Positions 1 to 4,716 of a DNA stretch of 5,729 nt are shown here, piece by piece (the first letter of the stretch is position 1; every line of letters begins with the position of its first letter). The notes beneath the pieces are model-generated. The model was not told where the DNA came from and made no database searches. It was given only the letters and a program-made list of their open reading frames with translations. The stretch is from NCBI GenBank assembly GCA_964530215.1, contig CAZHAJ010000124.1, positions 1 through 5,729 of the forward strand. The letters run 5' to 3'. Both the position numbers and the translations under genes were made by a program. Source of the DNA: JAAXTT01 sp964530215 (GTDB lineage Bacteria; Bacillota; Desulfotomaculia; Desulfotomaculales; Desulfocucumaceae).

Positions 1-87
1 AGACCGGCAACCCTTTGACTTTTTGTTACTCCACTGCTCTTGCAATATATCACACTCTAAATTACCTGTCCACTGAATAGTCGTCAT
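1..87 (-). CDS. 5' end of an unidentified minus-strand gene (partial)
   Basis: An open frame of 29 codons starts at ATG (plus-strand cat at 85-87) and runs off the left edge without a stop. It begins MTTIQWTGNLECDILQEQW and I do not recognise the family. The start is well supported: a strong SD (AGGGGA, complement of about 95-100) sits 7 nt upstream of the ATG, and a consensus sigma-A promoter lies at 142-170 with a predicted leader of about 45-50 nt. A palindrome at the likely transcription start suggests a repressor or other DNA-binding regulator. No function can be given from 29 residues. Confidence 0.6.
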   Translation of the reverse strand, partial: MTTIQWTGNLECDILQEQWSNKKSKGCRS

Positions 88-115
88 AAAATCATCCCCT
101 AAATCCGTATTAGCA

Positions 116-136
116 CATATGTTCCCGGAACCTATG
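116..136. promoter_or_regulatory. 21-bp imperfect palindrome, candidate operator
   Basis: The sequence reads CATA-T-GTTCC-C-GGAAC-C-TATG: two arms of 10 with one internal mismatch around a central C at 126. It lies just downstream of the minus-strand -10 box (142-147), covering the likely transcription start near 135, where a bound repressor would block initiation. The inner GTTCC/GGAAC is not the Gram-positive LexA box (CGAAC-N4-GTTCG). The regulator is unknown. It could also form a small hairpin in the leader RNA. Confidence 0.45.
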
Positions 137-141
137 TTTGC

Positions 142-170
142 ATTATACAAATTTTTTAAAACTCTGTCAA
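142..170 (-). promoter_or_regulatory. Consensus sigma-A promoter for the left-edge minus-strand gene
   Basis: On the minus strand TTGACA (complement of 165-170) is followed by exactly 17 bp and TATAAT (complement of 142-147). Both hexamers match consensus at every base and the spacing is optimal. The spacer and -10 surroundings are AT-rich. Transcription would start near 135 and run left into the gene starting at 87. Confidence 0.8.
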
Positions 171-187
171 TATGCTTATATGCATAA

Positions 188-216
188 TTGAACTAACTGC
201 CTAAATAAGATAAACT
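188..216 (+). promoter_or_regulatory. Weak candidate promoter for the plus-strand two-gene operon
   Basis: TTGAAC at 188-193 and TAAACT at 211-216 are separated by 17 bp; each matches the sigma-A hexamer at 4 of 6 positions. It lies between the divergent minus-strand promoter and the first plus-strand gene, giving a leader of about 25-30 nt. No better pair was seen here, but the match is modest. Confidence 0.25.
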
Positions 217-249
217 ATTTGGAATCCACTTTTTAAGGTCGTGAGAAAC

Positions 250-981
250 ATGTTTTCACAAACCCATGTTTATTTTGCTCACCGGGTTTTAGGCAGAATA
301 AACGATGCTGTTGTAATGGGAAGCATTTTTCCGGATATGTCCATCGGTGTTGGAGTCAACAGAGAGGTAACCCATAGCAGCGGTAAAGAAATTTTAGAAT
401 TTCTAAGACAAGATGATAAGCTTTTGGACTTTGCACTGGCCAATATTACCCATGGAGTTAAGCCCGATGGATTAGATTATTATAGCGACGAAACAAATCC
501 GCCTTTTGAAAAGGGCTATTGTTTCGAAAAGGCACGACCTATTATTAATGATACTATTGCTGCATGCAACATACCACCGGAAATGGGCTGGTGGAAAGCA
601 CATAATATTATCGAGATGGGCGTTGAATTAATTGTCAGTTCATCAAATGACTTTTCCTATCTAATTAATGATGCTTTTAATAACAGCCTTATAATTGAAT
701 ACATTTCAAATAAAATGGGAATTTATTATTCTATAAATCCCCAGAAGTTTATTCGGCAAATCAACTCTTTTCCTGCCTTGGCAGATTTGGATAAAACTAC
801 TCCAATTAGTCTGGCAAAAAAATACGATGTTCAAATGTATAATAAACACGGCATAAATATCAACATTCACGAAGTCGCCCGACTGGTTGATCTAGCCTCC
901 GAAATGGTTTCTGACGATTTAGAGGATTTTTTCCGTTCAGCAACCGAAATCGTCAGAAACCGCATAAATTCCTTAATTTAA
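250..981 (+). CDS. Putative zinc-dependent phospholipase C-like hydrolase
   Basis: This 243-residue soluble protein has no signal peptide or clear membrane segment. Seen in the sequence: an N-terminal THVYFAH (H6, H11), GSIFPD (D29), H42, an HGVKPD block (H68, D73) and an HNIIE segment (H118, E122). Bacterial zinc-dependent phospholipase C and related PF00882 proteins bind three zincs with a similar order of His/Asp and a late HxxxE pair, so I infer a metal-dependent hydrolase of that fold. The substrate is unknown, and lack of a secretion signal argues against a secreted phospholipase. ATG at 250 is preferred: AAGGTCGTGA at 235-244 resembles the full SD and lies too close to the in-frame GTG at 241. 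The next gene follows 19 bp later, with SD and no terminator between, so the two are probably co-transcribed. The gene assignment is firm, the family less so. Confidence 0.8.
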   Translation: MFSQTHVYFAHRVLGRINDAVVMGSIFPDMSIGVGVNREVTHSSGKEILEFLRQDDKLLDFALANITHGVKPDGLDYYSDETNPPFEKGYCFEKARPIINDTIAACNIPPEMGWWKAHNIIEMGVELIVSSSNDFSYLINDAFNNSLIIEYISNKMGIYYSINPQKFIRQINSFPALADLDKTTPISLAKKYDVQMYNKHGININIHEVARLVDLASEMVSDDLEDFFRSATEIVRNRINSLI

Positions 982-1000
982 ACAATAGGAGATTTTTTAC

Positions 1001-1561
1001 TTGATTAATACTACCCCTGATTACAGGTATCTTTATGAATTAACCAACAATGTCACCCCACTGAAAACCGACTGTGGTTCCTTATGTGAAAGCATTTGCT
1101 GCCGACCCAACAATAAGCATAAGTTGGGAGTATATCTCTTCCCCGGTGAGCAAGAGTTTTTGGGGTCGTCAAAAAAGTGGTACAAAATGGAGTTTCACCA
1201 TCCTAAACACTACGATTTTCCTGAAAACTGGACAGAGCCGGTCCCTTTCATTAGCTGCCTGAAGCCTTGTCCTAGAGAATCTAGGCCATTAGCCTGCCGT
1301 TTCTTTCCCCTGACTGCACATTTGCTGAAAGATGAAACACTTCTAATCATCCATGAAACCATGGAACTGCCCTATAAGTGCCCGCTAATTACCCAGAAAA
1401 TGAAACTGCAGCCTGAGTTTATAGAAACTGTAGCCGCTGCTTGGCAAACCCTGCTGAAATCCCCTCTCATCCGTCAATTGGTGGAAGAAGACTCCATAAA
1501 GAGAGAAGAGTCTTGCCCCTATATACCATCGATACTATGGAGCAGTACGGTCTATTCCTGA
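1001..1561 (+). CDS. Cysteine-rich YkgJ-like (CxxCxxCC-type) metal-binding protein
   Basis: The 186-residue product has an N-terminal C25-x3-C29-x3-C33-C34 cluster (DCGSLCESICCR) and a second one, C86-x3-C90-x8-C99, in a CPRESRPLACRFFPL context, plus C127 and C172. This layout, especially R-P-x-x-C-R-x-F-P after the second cluster, is typical of the YkgJ/UPF0153 group, proposed to bind zinc or an iron-sulfur centre. The biochemical role is not established and I cannot name a substrate. The start is TTG at 1001: AGGAGA at 987-992 is a strong SD 8 nt upstream, and no ATG or GTG fits. It is 19 bp behind the hydrolase-like gene, presumably one transcript. Its last 27 bp overlap the convergent minus-strand gene and no hairpin terminator was seen at its end. 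Confidence 0.85.
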   Translation: MINTTPDYRYLYELTNNVTPLKTDCGSLCESICCRPNNKHKLGVYLFPGEQEFLGSSKKWYKMEFHHPKHYDFPENWTEPVPFISCLKPCPRESRPLACRFFPLTAHLLKDETLLIIHETMELPYKCPLITQKMKLQPEFIETVAAAWQTLLKSPLIRQLVEEDSIKREESCPYIPSILWSSTVYS

Positions 1562-1921
1562 CTTTTTAAGCAACAGACTAATTATGGCCTGGACATCAGG
1601 AGCTATACTATCCAGCCATTGATGGATAGTACCCTTAGTCAATTTTTCCGGACCATTTATGGTGCCGGCATACAAAGCATCAAAAAGGGCATCGTAAAGC
1701 TCTTCTTCAATTAAATCATTATAGAAAACTTCTTGAAGCATGTAAGCCAACCAGCCGGTTTTACCATTTAACAATGTAACCCCATCTAGATACTTCTTAG
1801 CTTCCCTCTCAGTGATTCCAAAGAAATAAACACTTTCACCGTCGAAAGTTATAAGGTATGGGTTATCCGCTACAGATACATCCGGTTTTTTAAAACCGGC
1901 TCCAAAAATATTTATTTTCAC
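1535..1921 (-). CDS. Uncharacterised small protein, start uncertain
   Basis: The open frame from GTG at 1921 encodes 128 residues (MKINIFGAGFKKPD...), soluble, with an acidic helical middle (DLIEEELYDALFDALY) and a basic C-terminus. I do not recognise a family. The GTG has no SD in front of it. The frame stays open upstream to 1982, and a good SD (AAGGTGG, complement of 1974-1980) lies 7 nt before an in-frame ATC at 1964-1966; starting there would add IKNHWEKLYNYFYKS, which reads like real protein, for 143 residues. Either a rare ATC start is used, the GTG is used weakly, or the original start codon was lost. Its 3' end overlaps the convergent cysteine-rich gene by 27 bp. The gene is likely real or recently real. 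Confidence 0.6.
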   Translation of the reverse strand: MKINIFGAGFKKPDVSVADNPYLITFDGESVYFFGITEREAKKYLDGVTLLNGKTGWLAYMLQEVFYNDLIEEELYDALFDALYAGTINGPEKLTKGTIHQWLDSIAPDVQAIISLLLKKSGIDRTAP

Positions 1922-1968
1922 CGATTTATAGAAATAATTGTAGAGCTTTTCCCAATGATTCTTGATAA

Positions 1969-2055
1969 CTATTCCACCTTAAGTGTTGTTTTATCTTGCG
2001 TTAATTCAATACTTCTTTTATAATCCCTGCATCTAATAATAAATACCAGAAAAAC
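1969..2055 (-). pseudogene. Possible C-terminal remnant of a minus-strand membrane protein
   Basis: Reading leftward from the edge of the repeat at 2056, this frame gives a short hydrophobic run (VFLVFII), then RCRDYKRSIELTQDK and TTLKVE before TAG at 1969-1971. A membrane segment with a charged tail is typical of the end of a small membrane protein. The stop sits between the SD and start region of the next minus-strand gene, as in a coupled operon. Beyond 2056 the frame continues only into the structured repeat, where its translation looks non-coding. I infer that insertion of the RNA element cut the gene. Only 28 residues are visible, so chance is possible. Confidence 0.3.
1996..2024 (+). 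promoter_or_regulatory. Candidate promoter facing the structured RNA block
   Basis: A perfect TATAAT at 2019-2024 follows TTGCGT (1996-2001) with a 17-bp spacer. The -35 matches consensus at only the first three bases. Transcription would begin near 2031, about 25 bp before the first repeat copy, and run through both copies. It lies inside the putative remnant on the other strand, so the match may be accidental. Confidence 0.3.
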
Positions 2056-2152
2056 GGCAATCCGTAAACGACAAGCATAGAGGCGGTTCAACCGTAGGAC
2101 TAAAGCGCAGAACTGAAAACCGCACCCCGCCCAAGACCTATTTTTAGGCACT
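2056..2152 (+). repeat. Direct repeat copy 1 (truncated 3' part of the structured RNA)
   Basis: Positions 2056-2146 are identical to 2310-2400 (91 of 91 bases). After one inserted A in the second copy, GGCACT also matches, ending at 2152. This copy keeps the GCGGTT (2083-2088) and AACCGC (2118-2123) stem arms and the CCTA-TTTT-TAGG hairpin (2137-2148). It lacks everything 5' of GGCAATCC: the left partners for the outer GGCGG/CCGCC and TTACG/CGTAA pairings are replaced by unrelated AT-rich sequence. It is therefore a truncated, probably non-functional copy. Perfect identity points to recent duplication or gene conversion. Confidence 0.95.
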
Positions 2153-2170
2153 CCCCGGTGTTGCTTCATG

Positions 2171-2407
2171 TAAGGGGGAGGACATTTCAGGTCGAAGCTA
2201 TTCCGGAGGTTGTTATTCGACTCTTGGCGAAGGAGTCTACGGGATGTCAAGCTGGCTGCATGGATGCAGCCGCAGCCGAGTAGTGCATGATGCACTTACG
2301 CAGGCGGTTGGCAATCCGTAAACGACAAGCATAGAGGCGGTTCAACCGTAGGACTAAAGCGCAGAACTGAAAACCGCACCCCGCCCAAGACCTATTTTTA
2401 AGGCACT
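2171..2407 (+). ncRNA. Structured RNA element, HEARO / IscB omega-RNA-like, without an ORF
   Basis: This non-coding block is richer in GC than its surroundings and is full of hairpins in order: GACTCTT/AAG-GAGTC (2219-2237), GGCTGCA-TGGA-TGCAGCC (2254-2271) and AGTGCA-TGA-TGCACT (2282-2296). Long-range pairs follow: TTACG 2296-2300 with CGTAA 2317-2321, GGCGG 2303-2307 with CCGCC 2381-2385, and, nested inside, GCGGTT 2337-2342 with AACCGC 2372-2377. The single-stranded strings GGACTAAAGCG and CCGCCCAAGACC between and after the stems resemble what I remember of HEARO RNAs, now known as omega-RNAs that guide IscB nucleases. No iscB reading frame is in the window, but ORF-less HEAROs are known. 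The class and strand are inference; the 5' boundary is approximate. Other options are an unknown mobile RNA or a non-autonomous element. Confidence 0.5.
2310..2407 (+). repeat. Direct repeat copy 2 (3' part of the full structured RNA)
   Basis: This is the second copy of the 91-bp perfect repeat, offset 254 bp from the first, with one extra A at 2400-2401 before GGCACT. Here the 5' stem partners are present, so the long-range fold can form. The first copy, the 157-bp spacer and this copy have a repeat-spacer-repeat layout; recombination between the copies would delete or amplify 254 bp. Confidence 0.95.
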
Positions 2408-2459
2408 GCCTGACAGAGTGCTCCATAGAAGGGGAAGTCTTTTTTTGAAAATCCTAAAG

Positions 2460-2498
2460 TTGACACCGTCTCCAGACCCACACAGCTTGACACTGTCT
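2460..2498 (+). other. Pair of 12-bp direct repeats around the tyrS -35 region
   Basis: TTGACACCGTCT at 2460-2471 and TTGACACTGTCT at 2487-2498 differ at one base and start 27 bp apart. The second contains the -35 box of the tyrS promoter. They may be a tandem regulator site or a small duplication that left a second, orphan -35; no -10 box is suitably placed for the first copy. Confidence 0.4.
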
Positions 2499-2515
2499 TA
2501 AAAGGAATATATATT
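2487..2515 (+). promoter_or_regulatory. Sigma-A promoter of tyrS
   Basis: TTGACA (2487-2492, perfect) and TATATT (2510-2515, 5 of 6) are spaced by 17 bp. The predicted start near 2522 gives a leader of about 40 nt before the tyrS ATG. That leader is too short for a T-box and no T-box consensus is present, so tyrS here appears not to use the tRNA-sensing control common in Firmicutes. Confidence 0.75.
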
Positions 2516-2562
2516 AATGTTGTGTATTTACCTGAAAAATCAGTCTTTGTGAGGTTTTGATA

Positions 2563-3837
2563 ATGCAACTGTTAGATGACTTAAAGTACCGTGGTTTAAT
2601 TAACGATATGTCTGATCCTGACGGACTTCAGCAACTTTTAGCCAGCCAGTCAGTAACCCTTTATTGCGGTTTTGATCCCACCGCCGATAGCTTACATATC
2701 GGACACCTTCTGCCTCTATTGGGTTTACAGCGCTTCCAGCAGGCAGGCCACCGACCCATTGCACTGGCGGGAGGTGCCACCGGACTGATAGGTGATCCCA
2801 GCGGTAAAACAGTGGAACGCACCCTTAACTCAAAAGAACTGGTGGATTCATACTTAGTTAATATTAAAGAGCAGCTTTCACGATTTTTAGATTTTAATTC
2901 AAAAAACAATCCTGCTATGCTTTTAAATAACTATGACTGGATTTCACAAATAAATGTTATTGAATATTTAAGAGATGTGGGCAAACATTTTTCAGTTAAC
3001 TCTATGCTGTCCAAGGATTCGGTCAAAACAAGAATTGAGAACAAAGAAGTGGGCATATCCTACACAGAGTTCAGCTATATGATTTTGCAGTCTTATGACT
3101 ATTACCATCTGTCAAAACATTATGACTGTAAACTGCAAATTGGAGGAAGTGACCAGTGGGGTAATATAACTTCCGGAATAGAACTGATTAGACGAACTAT
3201 GCAAAAACCGGCTTTTGCCTTAACATTCCCACTGATTACCACATCTGAAGGCAAGAAATTCGGCAAGACAGAGGCTGGTGCAATTTGGCTTGATAGAAAC
3301 AAAACATCACCTTATCAGTTTTACCAGTTTTGGATTAACGTCTCGGATCAAGATGTAATACCATTTATTAAGTATTTTACCTTCCTTAAACGAGATACCA
3401 TTGATATGTTAGATCAATCTGCAAGAAATCAACCGGAAAAGAGAGAAGCACAACAACGGTTGGCGATCGAGATGACCACCATGGTTCATGGTGAAGATGA
3501 AGCCATTCAAGCGAAAAAGATTGCAACCGCACTTTTCAAGGGAGAGTTAACTTCCCTTACCGAAGGTCAGTTAAAGGATGCATTGTCCGGAGTTCCGGCT
3601 ACCAGTATTGATTACGATAAGTTAAATGCCTTTTCACTGCTGGATCTAATTGTTGAAACCAAACTGGCTCCTTCAAGATCCAGGGCCAGGAATGACATAG
3701 AAAGTGGTGCCATTTACTTAAATGATGGCCGGCAGACAGACCCAAATCTGATGATAAGTACTGTAGATAAGTTGTTCAATAAATACCTGGTTATCCGTAA
3801 AGGTAAAAAAAATTACCATCTGGCAACTTTTCTATAA
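2563..3837 (+). CDS. tyrS: Tyrosyl-tRNA synthetase (class I)
   Basis: It charges tRNA-Tyr with tyrosine using ATP in the cytoplasm, acting as a homodimer. The 424 residues match the usual bacterial length. Visible in order: the tyrosine pocket start CGFDPTADSLHIGH with the HIGH motif at 45-48, GGATGLIGDPSGK just after, the GSDQWGN block at 195-201, the KMSKS-equivalent KFGKT at 232-236, and a C-terminal S4-type RNA-binding domain from about 355 (SRSRARNDIESGAIYLNDG). KFGKT rather than KMSKS is normal for TyrRS. The ATG at 2563 is chosen: GAGG at 2551-2554 is 8 nt upstream, whereas the in-frame TTG at 2557 is only 2 nt from it. It is transcribed alone from 2487-2515 and ends at the hairpin at 3870-3907. 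Nothing suggests it is broken. Confidence 0.98.
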   Translation: MQLLDDLKYRGLINDMSDPDGLQQLLASQSVTLYCGFDPTADSLHIGHLLPLLGLQRFQQAGHRPIALAGGATGLIGDPSGKTVERTLNSKELVDSYLVNIKEQLSRFLDFNSKNNPAMLLNNYDWISQINVIEYLRDVGKHFSVNSMLSKDSVKTRIENKEVGISYTEFSYMILQSYDYYHLSKHYDCKLQIGGSDQWGNITSGIELIRRTMQKPAFALTFPLITTSEGKKFGKTEAGAIWLDRNKTSPYQFYQFWINVSDQDVIPFIKYFTFLKRDTIDMLDQSARNQPEKREAQQRLAIEMTTMVHGEDEAIQAKKIATALFKGELTSLTEGQLKDALSGVPATSIDYDKLNAFSLLDLIVETKLAPSRSRARNDIESGAIYLNDGRQTDPNLMISTVDKLFNKYLVIRKGKKNYHLATFL

Positions 3838-3869
3838 TCTCAGGCATTTTTAAAAGAGTTAAAAGAACT

Positions 3870-3907
3870 AACTGTGACCGACATAAAGATGTTGGTCACA
3901 GTTTTTT
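3870..3907. terminator. Strong rho-independent terminator, probably bidirectional
   Basis: A 15-bp stem (3870-3884 with 3889-3903, one G-T wobble) closes an AAAG tetraloop and is followed by a run of T ending at 3907. It lies 32 bp after the tyrS stop. On the minus strand the stem is followed by AGTTCTTTTAACTCTTTT, a weaker U-rich tail. Located 27 bp after the stop of the cis-prenyltransferase gene, it probably ends both convergent units. Confidence 0.95.
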
Positions 3908-3933
3908 AATTAACAAATAATGCATTAATGTTA

Positions 3934-4590
3934 TTATCCCCCCAAAGTTATATCTTGTTCCTGATACCACTTTAAGGCTTGATGGAAATGCTCCGGCTTA
4001 AAATCGGGCCACATTTCCTCCACAACATAAATATCGGAATATATAGCTTGCATGGGAAGAAAGCCGCTGAGTCTTCTTCTGCCACCCCAACGTACAATGA
4101 GATCTATCCGTGAGACATCTGATGACGCTATTTTTTTCATCAGATTAACTCCCTTTACCTGGGAAGATCTAAGCATATGTTTCAAATCCCACTTCCACCC
4201 ATAATTAACCAGAAAATTTATACGAATCAAGTTTTTACCGAACGTTTTGGGAGTGGTGAATTCCAACAACTCCTCAGGGAAAAACCTAGAGTTGTGATCA
4301 CCCACCACCAGTAATGAAGCATCTCGATGAGATAACAGCTTAACGGCATCCACACATGCTTTTTTAAAAGCCTTTTGTTGTTCCTCAGGGCGCTTTGTGT
4401 TGTCTTGGGTAAAACCATAAAAAGTAATCTCCGGAATCCCTAGTTCTAAACACATTTCATACAGCAATAAACCAGGATCCAAACCCCATTGATATCCATC
4501 TTGTTTATTTAGTCCCTTTTCAACAGCCCAACGCCTGTTCCCATCTGGAATTATGCCTACATGCTTAGGCAGTCTTCTGTAATCCCCCAT
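3934..4590 (-). CDS. Divergent cis-prenyltransferase (undecaprenyl diphosphate synthase family)
   Basis: Family members condense isopentenyl diphosphate onto an allylic primer with cis geometry, giving polyprenyl diphosphates such as the cell-wall lipid carrier. Seen here: HVGIIPDGNRRWA at 10-22 with the catalytic Asp16, FYGFTQDNTKRPEEQ at 57-71, NYGWKWDL at 129-136, and IDLIVRWGGRRRLSGFL at 162-178 followed by YSDIYVVEEMWPDF. The key Arg167, Arg173 and Ser175 are kept. Compared with Escherichia coli UppS the protein is short (218 versus about 250) and several usual residues differ: GH becomes GY at 33, TENW-type becomes QDNT, NYGGR becomes NYGWK, GGE becomes GGR at 171, and the late Mg-binding Glu is Asp186. 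It is likely a paralogue with a changed chain length or substrate, not the essential uppS, which usually lies by frr and cdsA. SD AGGAGG is only 4 nt before the ATG. mutS2 is 126 bp upstream on the same strand. Confidence 0.92.
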   Translation of the reverse strand: MGDYRRLPKHVGIIPDGNRRWAVEKGLNKQDGYQWGLDPGLLLYEMCLELGIPEITFYGFTQDNTKRPEEQQKAFKKACVDAVKLLSHRDASLLVVGDHNSRFFPEELLEFTTPKTFGKNLIRINFLVNYGWKWDLKHMLRSSQVKGVNLMKKIASSDVSRIDLIVRWGGRRRLSGFLPMQAIYSDIYVVEEMWPDFKPEHFHQALKWYQEQDITLGG

Positions 4591-4616
4591 AAAGCCTCCT
4601 GCTCACAAACCTTATA

Positions 4617-4645
4617 ATTATATTGGTATATAATGCCCCATTAGA
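4617..4645 (-). promoter_or_regulatory. Weak candidate promoter upstream of the cis-prenyltransferase gene
   Basis: On the minus strand a perfect TATAAT (complement of 4617-4622) lies about 25 bp before the start codon, but the -35 at 17 bp is poor (TCTAAT, complement of 4640-4645). The 126-bp gap after mutS2 has no clear terminator, so transcription may also come through from mutS2. Confidence 0.25.
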
Positions 4646-4716
4646 AGGTTTAATATTGCAGAAAGGTTACAAATCATAAATTTTAAGTTATTTGGAATAG
4701 CGATGAAGCACTTCCA

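Noticed and set aside
1074..1262. Alternative plus-strand frame inside the cysteine-rich gene
   Set aside because: Shadow of the real gene; no SD and no protein-like composition.
1882..1899. Palindrome CCGGTTTT-TT-AAAACCGG inside the small minus-strand gene
   Set aside because: It encodes GFKKP in the middle of the N-terminal region and has no T-run after it as a terminator would; codon content explains it well enough.
1969..2295. Long minus-strand open frame of 108 codons across the repeat block
   Set aside because: Most of it crosses the structured RNA, has no SD at its start, and its translation is Cys/Arg-rich with no protein-like pattern. Only the last 28 codons look coding and are listed as a remnant.
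2056..2407. CRISPR array
   Set aside because: Only two copies of about 91 bp with a 157-bp spacer and internal long-range stems; CRISPR repeats are about 25-40 bp with spacers of similar size.
2171..2407. Group II intron domain or T-box leader
   Set aside because: No domain V signature (GAGC...GTTC type hairpin with GAAA) and no T-box AGGGTGGAACCGCG-like bases were found.
1535..2429. Ten-base inverted match TGCTCCATAG between the end of the small minus-strand gene and the sequence after the second repeat
   Set aside because: Ten-base matches between strands are expected by chance many times in a window of this size.
2402..2448. Terminator after the second repeat (GCACT/AGTGC hairpin and T7)
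   Set aside because: The hairpin is only 5 bp with a 9-nt loop and lies about 20 nt before the T-run, too far for an intrinsic terminator.
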